Assembly: GCA_965203535.1 (NCBI GenBank) | Contig: OZ241897.1 | Span: forward strand, 5,766,001 to 5,830,000 | Source: JAJDTT01 sp022827025 | GTDB lineage: Bacteria; Acidobacteriota; UBA6911; RPQK01; JAJDTT01 | DNA: 64,000 nucleotides | Direction: 5' to 3' | Part shown: positions 17,271 through 26,373 of the stretch, in pieces | Position numbering within the stretch: the first letter of the stretch is position 1 | How the letters are laid out: every line of letters begins with the position of its first letter | Notes under the pieces: generated by a model | What the model saw: the letters and a program-made list of their open reading frames with translations, nothing else | What the model was told of the DNA's origin: nothing | The model's database searches: none | Program-made: the position numbers and the translations under genes

Positions 17271-18782
17271 ATGAGCAAGGCAGAAGCTCTGGGACAACTT
17301 CGGGGAATCCTGCGCCGGATCAAGGCAGGAAAGGACGAAGAACTCTCCCTGATGGCCGGGGCCAAAGAGGAAGTCCTTCGGAGATACCAGCGGGTGTTTT
17401 CGGATGAGAACCTGCCCAACTTGACCAAGGAAGACTTCCTGGGCTTCCTCCTGATCAAGAACAATCGCCACTGGGACGGGATTCACCGGCAAGGGCCAAA
17501 TATTACGAAGAGCATGGACGCCCTGCGGGAAGCCCTTCGTGATCTTCTGGACGAGTCGCGCCCGCTGAGTAGGCGCCTTGACGAGATCCGTCCTCCTTCC
17601 GCCGGGCCAGGACGGATCAAGGGTCTGGGACCCGCGACCTTCACTCCAATTCTCTTTGTTCGCTATCCGGAGAAATATGGGGTTTTCAACAAGACGTTGG
17701 AGACTGCGCTTAATCGACTCGGTCTGTCGCCGGATGTCGCCCCGTCCGCCCCCTTCTCCGAGCGATACATCAAGGTCAATGAGCTACTTCTGGATCTTGC
17801 GAAGGAGCTTGGGGTTGACCTCTGGACCCTGGACGCCCTCTGGTGGCGTGCTCGGGACTTGGATTCGCATGGTGGCGCGGACACGGAAGAGCTGGAAGAG
17901 GGACCCTACACGATCGACGATGCCCATAAGGACCTCTTCATCCCTCGCTCGGACTTCGCCCGCCTCCTCATCTCCATCAGGTCCCGCAAGAATCTCATCC
18001 TCCAAGGCCCGCCCGGCACCGGGAAAACCTTCATCGCCCGCCGAATCGCCTGGTGCCTCATCGGCCGCAAGGACAACGCGCCCATCGAAATGGTCCAGTT
18101 CCACCAGTCGTACGCTTACGAGGACTTCGTCCAAGGCTACCGCCCCACCGACAACGGCGGATTCGAACTCAAGGACGGTGTCTTCCACCGTTTCTGCGAG
18201 CGAGCGAGCGCCAACCCCGACACGCGCCACGTCTTCATCATCGACGAGATCAATCGCGGCAACCTCTCACGGATCTTCGGCGAACTCCTCATGCTGATCG
18301 AAGCCGACAAGCGCAGCGAGGACTACGCGGTCGCGTTGACCTATTCCGACCGGCGATTCCACGTCCCGGAAAATGTCTTCATCCTCGGCATGATGAACAC
18401 TGCCGACCGGTCACTGGCTCTCGTCGATTACGCGCTCCGGCGGCGATTCGCCTTTGAGACTTTGGAGCCGGCATACGGGAAGGACTGCGGGCGGGCGGAA
18501 TTTGAGAATTACCTCACAGGCAAGGGCGCGCATCCGGATCTGGTTCGCCGCATCTCCGAACGGATGGACAAACTCAACGAGACGATCAGAAACGACGAGG
18601 AGCTCGGCCCGGGTTTCCAGATCGGTCACAGCTATTTCGTCCCCGGCGACAGCGACACGCCTTCGGAGGACTGGTACAAGAACATCGTGGACACCCAGAT
18701 CGCGCCGCTTCTTCGCGAGTACTGGTTCGATTCCCCGAAAGACGTCCAAAAACAAGTGGATAGACTCACAGCCGACGCCTGA
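17271..18782 (+). CDS. McrB-type AAA+ GTPase of a modification-dependent restriction system
   Basis: 503 aa. The C-terminal two-thirds is an McrB-family AAA+ motor: Walker A GPPGTGKT near 246-253, Walker B VFIIDEINRGN near 321-331 and the family signature MNTADRSLALVDYALRRRF near 375-393. McrB binds GTP, translocates DNA with McrC and triggers cleavage. The N-terminal ~210 residues should be the specificity domain. They do not resemble the E. coli McrB methylcytosine-binding domain and contain IKGLGPATFTPILFVRYP (about 121-138), which looks like a helix-hairpin-helix or glycosylase-like element. The McrC-type gene follows after 2 bases. Target modification is unknown. Confidence 0.88.
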   Translation: MSKAEALGQLRGILRRIKAGKDEELSLMAGAKEEVLRRYQRVFSDENLPNLTKEDFLGFLLIKNNRHWDGIHRQGPNITKSMDALREALRDLLDESRPLSRRLDEIRPPSAGPGRIKGLGPATFTPILFVRYPEKYGVFNKTLETALNRLGLSPDVAPSAPFSERYIKVNELLLDLAKELGVDLWTLDALWWRARDLDSHGGADTEELEEGPYTIDDAHKDLFIPRSDFARLLISIRSRKNLILQGPPGTGKTFIARRIAWCLIGRKDNAPIEMVQFHQSYAYEDFVQGYRPTDNGGFELKDGVFHRFCERASANPDTRHVFIIDEINRGNLSRIFGELLMLIEADKRSEDYAVALTYSDRRFHVPENVFILGMMNTADRSLALVDYALRRRFAFETLEPAYGKDCGRAEFENYLTGKGAHPDLVRRISERMDKLNETIRNDEELGPGFQIGHSYFVPGDSDTPSEDWYKNIVDTQIAPLLREYWFDSPKDVQKQVDRLTADA

Positions 18783-18784
18783 CC

Positions 18785-19894
18785 TTGAAGAACATCCCGA
18801 TCCTCAACGTCTACTACCTTCTCTGCTACGCCTGGGGACGGGTTCAGGAGCGGGACACCAGGCGGCTGGCGACGCTGGGCGAACTCTCGTCAGTACAGGA
18901 CTTGCTGGGCAAGGTGCTCGCCGGCGGTGTCAACCACCTCTTCCGCCGCGGCATCGACCGCGGGTACGTGGAAAGACGGGAGGACCTTGCCGGCATTCGC
19001 GGGAAGCTGGCGGTCAGCGACACAGCGAAGCGTGCTCTCCGGTCTCGAGGACGGGCAGCGTGCGACTTCGAGGAGTTATCGGTCGACATCCTGCCGAACC
19101 GCATCCTGCGCACATCGCTGAGCAGGCTTCTGGGCCGACGAGTCACCTTGGATGGGCATGTCCGTGGCGAGGTGCGCTCCGCGTACAGGAGGCTCGACGG
19201 CGTCTCACGCACCCCCCTGAAGATGAACACCTTTGGCCAGATCCAGCTCGGGGGCAACCGGAGGCTCTACCAATTCCTACTCTCGGTATGCAGGCTCCTG
19301 TACGAAACCTCATTGGTCGACAAAAGGACCGGTCGCACCACCTTCCGCGATTTCCGGCGGAACGAGGCCACCATGTGGGCGCTCTTCGAGGAATTCGTCA
19401 CGGGTTTCTATCAGCGCGAGCAACGCGTGTTTCGTGTCAATCCGGGGGGACGCAGCGTCAAATGGGCGGACAAAGGCTGGGCGACAGACAAGGACCGGGC
19501 GCGGATCCCCAGAATGACCGCAGATGTGATTCTCGAATCGCCCGACCGCCGCATCATCCTGGACACGAAATACTACAGGGACGCACTCGCCCGCAGCCAC
19601 GGCTCCGGCAGTGGGAAGCTGCACTCCGGGAATCTCTACCAGCTCCTCGCGTATCTTCGGAACCGTCAGGCGACCAGGCCGGACGGTGCGAAGCACGAAG
19701 GCATCCTGCTATATCCGCAGGTGGGCAGCGAGTCGCTAAGAGCCGACATCCGGCTTGAGGGATTCCGGGTTCAGGCCCGAACGGTCGACCTCAACCAGGA
19801 TTGGCGGGCGATTCATGCGGAAATGCTGGAAACAATCGGGATAACCGGTTCCAGCCCCTCGGAGCGAGTCCGTCCTGTGGATTCTGAAGACTGA
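18785..19894 (+). CDS. McrC-type endonuclease subunit
   Basis: 369 aa from TTG 18785, two bases after the McrB-type gene, so almost certainly translated from the same message. An N-terminal domain opens with IPILNVYYLLCYAWG, the characteristic McrC start. A PD-(D/E)xK nuclease core follows: ADVILESP with Asp near 247, then IILDTKYYRD with Asp/Lys near 259-261, and a helix with NLYQLLAYL. McrC stimulates the GTPase of McrB and cuts DNA. All catalytic residues appear intact. Both genes are flanked by direct repeats, suggesting acquisition as a cassette. Confidence 0.88.
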   Translation: MKNIPILNVYYLLCYAWGRVQERDTRRLATLGELSSVQDLLGKVLAGGVNHLFRRGIDRGYVERREDLAGIRGKLAVSDTAKRALRSRGRAACDFEELSVDILPNRILRTSLSRLLGRRVTLDGHVRGEVRSAYRRLDGVSRTPLKMNTFGQIQLGGNRRLYQFLLSVCRLLYETSLVDKRTGRTTFRDFRRNEATMWALFEEFVTGFYQREQRVFRVNPGGRSVKWADKGWATDKDRARIPRMTADVILESPDRRIILDTKYYRDALARSHGSGSGKLHSGNLYQLLAYLRNRQATRPDGAKHEGILLYPQVGSESLRADIRLEGFRVQARTVDLNQDWRAIHAEMLETIGITGSSPSERVRPVDSED

Positions 19895-19982
19895 TCTGGC
19901 CTCCCTCAACCAGTAGGGGCGCCCCTTGTGGGCGCCCGCCCGGCGCCGGTGTGTGGACAAGCGACGTGTTTCACGCGCCGGG

Positions 19983-20027
19983 CTCCAGAATGACAATACG
20001 GTGAAAGAATACGGGGCGCCTGAAACA
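19983..20027 (+). repeat. direct repeat flanking mcrBC, right copy, first part
   Basis: 45 bases beginning CTCCAGAATGACAATACGG, matching 16828-16872 with two substitutions. Confidence 0.8.
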
Positions 20028-20179
20028 GGCCCCTTCTTCTTCTTCTTCTTTCTGAGAAAACATGGGGCACCCTCGGAGGGGGGACATTCTTGTCCCCCTC
20101 TTCGCCGCCGTTGCCTTCGCTGGGCTCCGGTGGGGCCGGAGTTGGGCGAATAGGAGGGGGGACTTTCAGTCCCCCCGAG

Positions 20180-20207
20180 GGAGTGGGGGTAGGAAAACCC
20201 CCACTCC
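20180..20207. repeat. 28-base hairpin, copy 2
   Basis: Arms GGAGTGGGGG and CCCCCACTCC around the loop TAGGAAAA; the strand-swapped loop TTTTCCTA is found in the copy at 31178. Confidence 0.8.
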
Positions 20208-20284
20208 TTCTTTTTCTCGCAGGATTTCACCGGACCGGGGCCGGTAGGGGAGCTCCCATGGGCGACTGGAAAGTCGCCCCTCCA

Positions 20285-20369
20285 CACGCCCCTCCCAGTG
20301 GGCGACAAGGATGTCGCCCCTCCTGGCGCGGTTTGGACCGAAGAGGGCACCCACAAGGGGCGCCCCTAC
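20285..20369 (+). repeat. direct repeat flanking mcrBC, right copy, second part
   Basis: 85 bases beginning CACGCCCCTCCCA, matching 16871-16955 with a handful of substitutions. In the left cluster the two parts are contiguous; here 257 bases of other repeat units separate them. Confidence 0.8.
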
Positions 20370-20499
20370 CCAACATTTTTCGGCAATTTGCACCGGAATT
20401 CGAGATTGAGGACCTAAGAAAAACCCGGCTCGAGCGTTAACCTCATAGAGGATGACCGATTCGGGGACGAACGCTCGAACATTTGAGAAGGGAGATTGG

Positions 20500-21015
20500 A
20501 TGAGATCCGTTCTGGACAACTACCAGGGTCCGCTGGTCCGCTACGCCGCGCACCTCACCGGTGACCTGGACCTGGCCCGGGACGTGGTCCAGGACACCTT
20601 TCTGCGTCTCTGGAAACAGAAGAGGCGAAAGGTCGAGGGACACCTGTCCCAGTGGCTCTTCACGGTCTGCCGGAACCGGGCCCTGGACCTGTTGCGCAAG
20701 GAGAATCGGATGAACCGGATGACAGGAACGGCGAACCTGGAACCGGTCAGCACCGCGCCCGGGCCGGCCCAACTGCTGGAGCGGCGGGAGACCCTGAGCC
20801 GAGTTCTGCTGGCCTTGGAGAGCCTGCCTCCCAGGGAGCAGGAGGTGTTGCGGCTGAAGTTTCAGAACGGCCTCAGCTACCGGGAGATCGCCTCCACCGT
20901 CGGCATTTCGGTGAGCAATGTCGGTTACCTCATCCATACCGCCGTGAAAAAGGTGCGCGCCGAGCTGGAGAAGCACTCCGAGCCGGCCGCCACAGCATCG
21001 AGGAAGGTCCGATGA
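20500..21015 (+). CDS. ECF-type RNA polymerase sigma factor
   Basis: 171 aa from ATG 20500, preferred over an in-frame ATG at 20452 because AAGGGAG stands 5 bases upstream and the alignment to region 2 begins here. Region 2: GPLVRYAAHLTGDLDLARDVVQDTFLRLW; region 4: LESLPPREQEVLRLKFQNGLSYREIASTVG with its helix-turn-helix. There is no region 3, as expected for the ECF group. Its stop overlaps the start of the anti-sigma-like/VWA gene (ATGA), so the two are probably produced together and the downstream protein is a likely regulator. Confidence 0.9.
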   Translation: MRSVLDNYQGPLVRYAAHLTGDLDLARDVVQDTFLRLWKQKRRKVEGHLSQWLFTVCRNRALDLLRKENRMNRMTGTANLEPVSTAPGPAQLLERRETLSRVLLALESLPPREQEVLRLKFQNGLSYREIASTVGISVSNVGYLIHTAVKKVRAELEKHSEPAATASRKVR

Positions 21016-23435
21016 AATCAGATTTCCAAGATCCGGCCCAGGATCCCAGGCTGACGGCCTATGCCCTGGGCGAGCTCGCCGACCCGAATGAAATCGAAGC
21101 GGTGGAAAGCCTGCTGCGAGGGTCTCCCGCGCTCAGGCGGGAGGTGGAATCGTTGCGAGCCACCGCGGAGCTGATCCAACTCGAGTTGGAGCAGGAACCT
21201 TGTCCCTCCCTCGCTCCCCACCAACTTGCCAGTCTGGGCGAACCGCCGCGGGCTTGGAGCCTGTGGCCACGGGTCCGTCCCGGCAACAGGTCCTGGTGGT
21301 TTCCCGCGGGGCTGGCGACGGCCGCGGCGGTCGCCGTTATGGTCTCGGCCGCGATCCTCTTCCTTCAGGAGACGGAAGAGCCGCCCCTCTCCGCCGGTCT
21401 CCAGCGGCCGGAACCCGTCGTGGACAACGCCCCTGCCGATTTGGGGAGGGTCACGAAGAAAGCGCAGGACCCGACCAGCCCGGGTCCCGGCGCCACCGCT
21501 CCCCCGCAAAGCCCGGTCGAAACTGCTCCTGAGCCATCGAAGCCAGCGTCGCCGGCGCCTCCTGCCGTCCAGGACAGCTCCGGCTCATCGCTCCCGGCGG
21601 CTTTGGCAACGGCTGATTCGCCCACCGCTTCGCCATCCGGCCCCGTCCAATCCAACGAACAGGAACTCTCTCCCCCATCCCGCGCCGAGCACGTTGGTGA
21701 AGCTTACGTTGAGACGGTTCCACCCGAGGCGATGGCCGATTCCGTCTCCGAATCCAGCCGTCCCCCGATCTCCTATGCGAGAGCAAGGGTCATCGAGCCC
21801 CCGGCTTACCCTGAAGGGAGAGTTCTTGAGGCTCCGGCAATCCCGGGAGCAAGGGTCGTCGAGTCCCAGGTACTCCCCGAAGGAATCGTTCGGGAGCGAT
21901 ATGCTCGCCGCGGAAGATCACGGATGCCGCAGTCGGTGGTTCCCTTTTCTCCATCGGCAACGGTTCGCGCCAACCTTGACGAGTTGCCGGGCGCACCGTC
22001 GCCCGTCCCCAGCCGGTCCAGCACGGAGGACTACCGGTACCAGGAGGAGAACCCGTTTCAAAAGGTGGTCCGGGAACCTCTTTCCACCTTCGGAATCGAC
22101 GTGGATACCGCGTCCTACGCCAACGTCCGCCGCTTTCTCCGCCAGGGTTCGCTGCCTCCCAGGGATGCCGTCCGCATCGAGGAGATGGTCAACTACTTCT
22201 CTTACGATTACGAGGCTCCCAGCGGAGAGAACCCCGTCTCCGTCCTCATGGAAATGGCCCGGGCGCCCTGGAGGCAGGAACATCTTCTGCTCCACATCGG
22301 GATCCAGGCCGAGGCCATCGATCCCGCCGCGCGTCCTCCCGGCAACCTCGTGTTCCTGCTGGACGTCTCAGGGTCGATGCGGCCCGACAACAAGCTGCCC
22401 CTCTTGAAGCGGGCCATCAGGCTCCTGATCAAGAACTTGGGCGAGAAGGACCGGGTCGCCTTCGTCACCTACGCCGGAGAGTCCACGGTGGTCCTTCCCT
22501 CGACACCGTGTGACCGGAAAGAGGAGATCTTCCGGGCCCTGGAGCACATCATGGCCGGCGGTCCCACCAACGGAGAGGCCGGCATCCGCGAGGCTTACGC
22601 CACCGCCGCGGCCCACTTCATCCAGGGCGGGACCAACCGGGTGATCCTGGCGACGGACGGGGATTTCAACCTGGGCATGACGGATGAGGGCAGCCTGATC
22701 CGATTGATCCGGGAGCAGGCCCGAAGCGGTGTCTTCCTGAGCGTTCTCGGCCTCGGAACCGGCAACTACAAGGACGCCTCCCTGGAGTCCCTGGCCAACC
22801 GGGGAAACGGGAATTTCGCCTATCTCGACAGCCTGGAGGAAGCGCGAAAAGTACTGGTTCGCGAGATGGGAGCCACTCTGATCACCGTGGCCAAGGACGC
22901 CAAGATCCAGATCGAGTTCAATCCGGCCCGGGTCGATTCCTACCGTCTCATCGGGTACGAGAACCGGGCGCTGCGGCACGAGGAGTTCAACGACGACACC
23001 CGGGACGGCGGCGAGATCGGAGCCGGCCACCAGGTGACCGTCCTGTACGAGATCGTTCCCGCCGGAACCGCGTCTCCGGCCGGCGGTGTCGATCCCCTCA
23101 AGTATCAGACTCCCCCTGCGCCGAATCGGGCCGGCGATGCCCATGAGTGGCTCACGCTGAAGATCCGGTACAAGCCGCCCGATCAGGACGAGAGCCGGCT
23201 TCTGGAGTTCACCCACAGCGGGTCCCCGTCCACCTTCGCGGATGCCGCGCCCGATTTCCGGTTCGCCTCCGCCGTGGCCGCATTCGGAATGATCCTGCGC
23301 GACTCGCCCCACCGCGGCACCGCCTCCCTGCAACGGGTTCTGCGCTGGACTCTGGATTCCACCGGAGACGATCTTCAGGGTCCCAGGGCCGAGTTCGTCC
23401 AACTCGTGGCGAAGGCGATGCCTCTCGAGCGGTAG
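21012..23435 (+). CDS. anti-sigma-like N-terminus fused to a YfbK-type VWA domain protein
   Basis: 807 aa from ATG 21012, overlapping the sigma gene. Residues 1-65 are helical with ELADPNEIEAVESLL, typical of the cytoplasmic part of anti-sigma factors but lacking a zinc-binding HxxxCxxC. One transmembrane segment (about 95-118) leads to a long Pro/Ser/Ala linker (to about 340). Then comes the vWF_A N-terminal domain (NPFQKVVREPLSTFGIDVDTASYANVRRFL) and a VWA domain with the MIDAS motif DVSGSM near 451-456, TYAGEST, and a YfbK C-terminal region. The topology suggests an extracytoplasmic metal-dependent adhesion or sensing domain tied to sigma control. The function of YfbK proteins is not established. 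Confidence 0.85.
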   Translation: MKSDFQDPAQDPRLTAYALGELADPNEIEAVESLLRGSPALRREVESLRATAELIQLELEQEPCPSLAPHQLASLGEPPRAWSLWPRVRPGNRSWWFPAGLATAAAVAVMVSAAILFLQETEEPPLSAGLQRPEPVVDNAPADLGRVTKKAQDPTSPGPGATAPPQSPVETAPEPSKPASPAPPAVQDSSGSSLPAALATADSPTASPSGPVQSNEQELSPPSRAEHVGEAYVETVPPEAMADSVSESSRPPISYARARVIEPPAYPEGRVLEAPAIPGARVVESQVLPEGIVRERYARRGRSRMPQSVVPFSPSATVRANLDELPGAPSPVPSRSSTEDYRYQEENPFQKVVREPLSTFGIDVDTASYANVRRFLRQGSLPPRDAVRIEEMVNYFSYDYEAPSGENPVSVLMEMARAPWRQEHLLLHIGIQAEAIDPAARPPGNLVFLLDVSGSMRPDNKLPLLKRAIRLLIKNLGEKDRVAFVTYAGESTVVLPSTPCDRKEEIFRALEHIMAGGPTNGEAGIREAYATAAAHFIQGGTNRVILATDGDFNLGMTDEGSLIRLIREQARSGVFLSVLGLGTGNYKDASLESLANRGNGNFAYLDSLEEARKVLVREMGATLITVAKDAKIQIEFNPARVDSYRLIGYENRALRHEEFNDDTRDGGEIGAGHQVTVLYEIVPAGTASPAGGVDPLKYQTPPAPNRAGDAHEWLTLKIRYKPPDQDESRLLEFTHSGSPSTFADAAPDFRFASAVAAFGMILRDSPHRGTASLQRVLRWTLDSTGDDLQGPRAEFVQLVAKAMPLER

Positions 23436-23451
23436 GCGCAGGTCCGTCGAA

Positions 23452-25035
23452 TCACTGGAACTTCAGTGAGTAGAGATCCGCCTCGACCATCTCGAATCGG
23501 AGCCGGACCGGTTTTCCCGACAGGGGCGCCAGGTTCCTGGCCTCCCCGAACTCGACGAAGTGCCGGATCTCGTCGCCAAAGAACTCCGTGCTGGATTCAT
23601 ATCCCGGGACCGGCCGCTTCGTGGCCGCATCAAGAATGGCGATCCGGATGCCGCCTCCCGCTCCCGTGGCGGCATTGATCTCCAACCGGGTTCCCTGAAA
23701 GACCAGGGGACGAGTGATGGCCGTCCCGCCCGGATAGCTCCCGGCATGCAGCGACCGGAAGCCGTCGACCCGAAGCACCCCCCGCCGGATGAAGGTGTCC
23801 GGCTGGTGGTCGTGCTGCAGGTAGTAGAAGGAGAGTTCGTCCGGGGCCGTCTGGAGCATGCCCCAGGCCATGAGGTTCCCGTGCTTGCTCCAGTTCCTGG
23901 GGTCGCGTCCCGGGCGCAGGAAGGGCTCGTCCACCAGCACGAAATTTCGCGTGTCGCGGCTGTACATGATGGCCGTCTCGCTCAGGCCGTAGGACGTGCC
24001 GTGGAAGGGTTTGCGCGGCGCCGTGCGCAACGGAAAACCCAGCGCGATATGCGGCGCCCGAGGGTAGGGCTTCAGCCCGCTGGTGTAGAGGGAGTGCTTC
24101 CATTCCCGGCGCGGCTCCCCATACTCGATGGGCTCGATGTTCCCCCAATTCAGGAAGTCCCGTGAAGTGGCCCGCATCACCGACCGGGTCTCGGGAAGCC
24201 GGCGCTTTCCGTCCCGGGACAGGCAGGGCAGATAGGCCCGGAAGAACAGGACATACTGCCCGTTGTCCGGATCCCAGAAGCTGACGTTGAGAGAGTCCAG
24301 GATCGCCCTTCTGCGGCTGGGATCGTTCCCCCAGCGGATTGCCCCGTGGCGGTCGAAGGCCGGTTCCTCACCGTCCAGAATGGGCACGTCCTTCAGTTTT
24401 CTCCATTCCAGCCCATTGGCGGAGGCGAAGACATGAGCCTCCGGGTTGCCCCCGATGGCCTTGTACCGTTCCGACGCCGGCGTGCCGGGCCTCGTGTCGA
24501 TGAAGGGAGCGAAATTATGCGAGGTCCTCCCCTTGAGCAGGATGTTGTTCTCCGTCGATCCCTCGAACTCGACACGGCCCAGCCGGATCCGGTTCCAGGT
24601 CACTCCGTCGCTGCTTTCCGCGTAGCAGGTGAACTGGGTCTCGGGGTCCCTGGGCTGGAAACGCAATCCCAGGTAGGACGCGTAGTAGAGACGAAATCTG
24701 CCTCCGTCCTCCAACACCACCGGGTACCCGCAGACGGTGAACCCGTGGTATTTCCGGCCCTCCCACGGGGCATCCAGTTCCAGGATCTTTTCGGCGTCGC
24801 GGGGAGAATGCTGACGGAACTCCAGGTCTCGAATCGTCTCGAACAGAGTGTTGTCCAGCATCAACTCCCGCCGATCGCCCAGTTCGACGGGTGGGTTCCC
24901 TTCCCCGAGGAGAGGAACGACAATCAGAAGGAGGAATGCCAGTGGATTGGCGAACCGGGCAAAGGGACTCCGGAGGAACCGTTTCAGACCGGGCGCACGC
25001 CTGAAATGCCGGTGAGCCGGTCCCTCTTGCCTCAT
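23452..25035 (-). CDS. glycoside-hydrolase-like five-bladed beta-propeller protein
   Basis: 527 aa, with an N-terminal signal segment after a basic stretch (about 29-45, PLAFLLLIVVPLLGEG). The body has propeller phrases of GH32/43-like proteins: ELMLDNTLFETI, RFRLYYASY, CYAESSDGVTWNR, ERYKAIGG, FASANGLEW, YVLFFRAYLP and MRATSRDFLNW. The C-terminal ~130 residues look like a strand-rich accessory module. Such proteins are common in Acidobacteriota and Planctomycetota and rarely have a proven substrate. It starts one base after the stop of the upstream gene on the same strand, so the pair is one transcription unit. Confidence 0.75.
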   Translation of the reverse strand: MRQEGPAHRHFRRAPGLKRFLRSPFARFANPLAFLLLIVVPLLGEGNPPVELGDRRELMLDNTLFETIRDLEFRQHSPRDAEKILELDAPWEGRKYHGFTVCGYPVVLEDGGRFRLYYASYLGLRFQPRDPETQFTCYAESSDGVTWNRIRLGRVEFEGSTENNILLKGRTSHNFAPFIDTRPGTPASERYKAIGGNPEAHVFASANGLEWRKLKDVPILDGEEPAFDRHGAIRWGNDPSRRRAILDSLNVSFWDPDNGQYVLFFRAYLPCLSRDGKRRLPETRSVMRATSRDFLNWGNIEPIEYGEPRREWKHSLYTSGLKPYPRAPHIALGFPLRTAPRKPFHGTSYGLSETAIMYSRDTRNFVLVDEPFLRPGRDPRNWSKHGNLMAWGMLQTAPDELSFYYLQHDHQPDTFIRRGVLRVDGFRSLHAGSYPGGTAITRPLVFQGTRLEINAATGAGGGIRIAILDAATKRPVPGYESSTEFFGDEIRHFVEFGEARNLAPLSGKPVRLRFEMVEADLYSLKFQ

Positions 25036-25036
25036 T

Positions 25037-26149
25037 TCAGAGCTTGCTCAGGGCTTCCAGGACCGGCCAGAAGTTCAGTTGCCGGACCGAATGGCTGCGG
25101 TAGATGCCGACCCCGGAAGCTCCGTTGTCGACGGCGATCCGGCCGGCAGCCAGCATGGATTCCGGATCCTGAAAGCTTCCCGGGTGATAGCAGGAGAGCT
25201 CGACGATCACGGGAACGCGGCCGGCGGCCACGTCCACCACGTGGCGGACCTGCCGCCGGACCGCCTTCAGGTCCGAGTCGGTCCGGAACCAGAGGTAGAA
25301 TTCGTCCAGCAGACCCTTCTCGATCCACGCCGGCCAGTCCTGCAGCACCTTGATGTAGTCTTCCGGCTCCCCGGCGATGATGGTGGTGGAAAGGACCGCC
25401 TGGGGGGAGGACCGCTTGATCCTCGCCCGGACCTCCGAGAGGAACAACGTGACGTAACCGGCGCGGAATTGCATCCAGTCCGGATCGTCATTGGGCAGGT
25501 CGAAGGGGTCCTTGCCGAACCGGTCTCGAAACTCGGAGACGGTCCGTTCCTCGTAGCCGTAGGGCACGACGCCGTTTTCGTCTTCATTGCCCAGAACGAA
25601 CTCGACTTGGAGCCCGTCGGCGCGGGTGACCTCCAGGGCATCGACGAACATGTGCGCCTGGTGGTCCCGCACCTCGGGGAACGAGGCGCTCAGGTAGAGG
25701 TCCTGCCCCGGCTCCAGCGCATAGGAGCGGCTACGGGTCAGGCTCCGGTATTCCGGATGCCGGGCGGCGAAGTCGGACATCTCGGTATTGACGTACGGAC
25801 CGTGGTAAATGGGCCGGTGCCCGTCCAGAATCGCCCGGGCCTGAACCGAATTCACAGGGGGCCGCAGAAAGTCCAGGGACCACCCGTAGGTCATCCGCGC
25901 GCTGCCGTGGCGGGGAAAGCCGTTGTAGTCCACGTAGGTGTCGAACTTCATCCCCGCCCGGCGCGCGGCCCGGGGCCGGGCCAACGTCCGCTCGCCGGCC
26001 GGCAGCACCCTGGCGCTGCCGTCGATGATCTTGGTGACACCGTGATCGGCGCATTTCCTCATCCATGCCGACAACAGGCGGCTGTCCTCGGTCCCTTCGG
26101 GGGAGCCGTCCACGTCGGGCGGACCCCAGAGCACGACGGATTCAGGCAC
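25037..26149 (-). CDS. TIM-barrel glycosyl-hydrolase-like protein
   Basis: 370 aa from GTG 26149 with GGAGG 6 bases upstream, a strong start. The pattern is of a TIM-barrel hydrolase related to the GHL10-type families: DHGVTKIIDGSA, GMKFDTYVDYNGFPRHG, a mid-protein acidic segment FVLGNEDENGVV, LDEFYLWFRTDSD and a terminal ASGVGIYRSHSV. No signal peptide, unlike its partner downstream. Two candidate catalytic acids (Glu in GNEDE and Glu/Asp in LDEFYLW) are inferred only. It may process a sugar released by the neighbouring propeller protein. Confidence 0.65.
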   Translation of the reverse strand: MPESVVLWGPPDVDGSPEGTEDSRLLSAWMRKCADHGVTKIIDGSARVLPAGERTLARPRAARRAGMKFDTYVDYNGFPRHGSARMTYGWSLDFLRPPVNSVQARAILDGHRPIYHGPYVNTEMSDFAARHPEYRSLTRSRSYALEPGQDLYLSASFPEVRDHQAHMFVDALEVTRADGLQVEFVLGNEDENGVVPYGYEERTVSEFRDRFGKDPFDLPNDDPDWMQFRAGYVTLFLSEVRARIKRSSPQAVLSTTIIAGEPEDYIKVLQDWPAWIEKGLLDEFYLWFRTDSDLKAVRRQVRHVVDVAAGRVPVIVELSCYHPGSFQDPESMLAAGRIAVDNGASGVGIYRSHSVRQLNFWPVLEALSKL

Positions 26150-26373
26150 TTGCGGCCTCCTTCAAGATGGTCTCAGACTGACACACCGAAACGCGAAATC
26201 TCAACCGGCGAACCGCCGGCGCCCATTCCATCGGGATCGATGGGCCCGGTACTCGGGCGCGCCCTCCGTGAATCCTCGAGGGGTCTCCGCTATATTCGCG
26301 GGGCGAATCCGACGATGAACGAAAGAATGGCCGTCGATAGACAGACTGCAGCGCGGCGAATGGAGTATTCCCT

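Larger units (their letters stand above)
19895..20499. other. non-coding dyad-repeat cluster right of mcrBC
   Basis: About 600 bases without a credible gene. Units include a GGGGCGCCCCTTGTGGGCGCCC dyad near the mcrC end, a TTC tract (20032-20052), GGGGGACATTCTTGTCCCCC (about 20078-20098), GGGGGACTTTCAGTCCCCCC (about 20157-20176), a 28-base hairpin, GGGCGACTGGAAAGTCGCCC and GGGCGACAAGGATGTCGCCC (about 20260-20318). The arrangement parallels the left cluster. Unique sequence from about 20370 should carry the promoter of the sigma-factor gene. Confidence 0.8.

Noticed and set aside
16440..20420. CRISPR array
   Set aside because: The repeats are palindromic units of mixed type with irregular spacing and no unique spacers of constant length; no cas genes are present.
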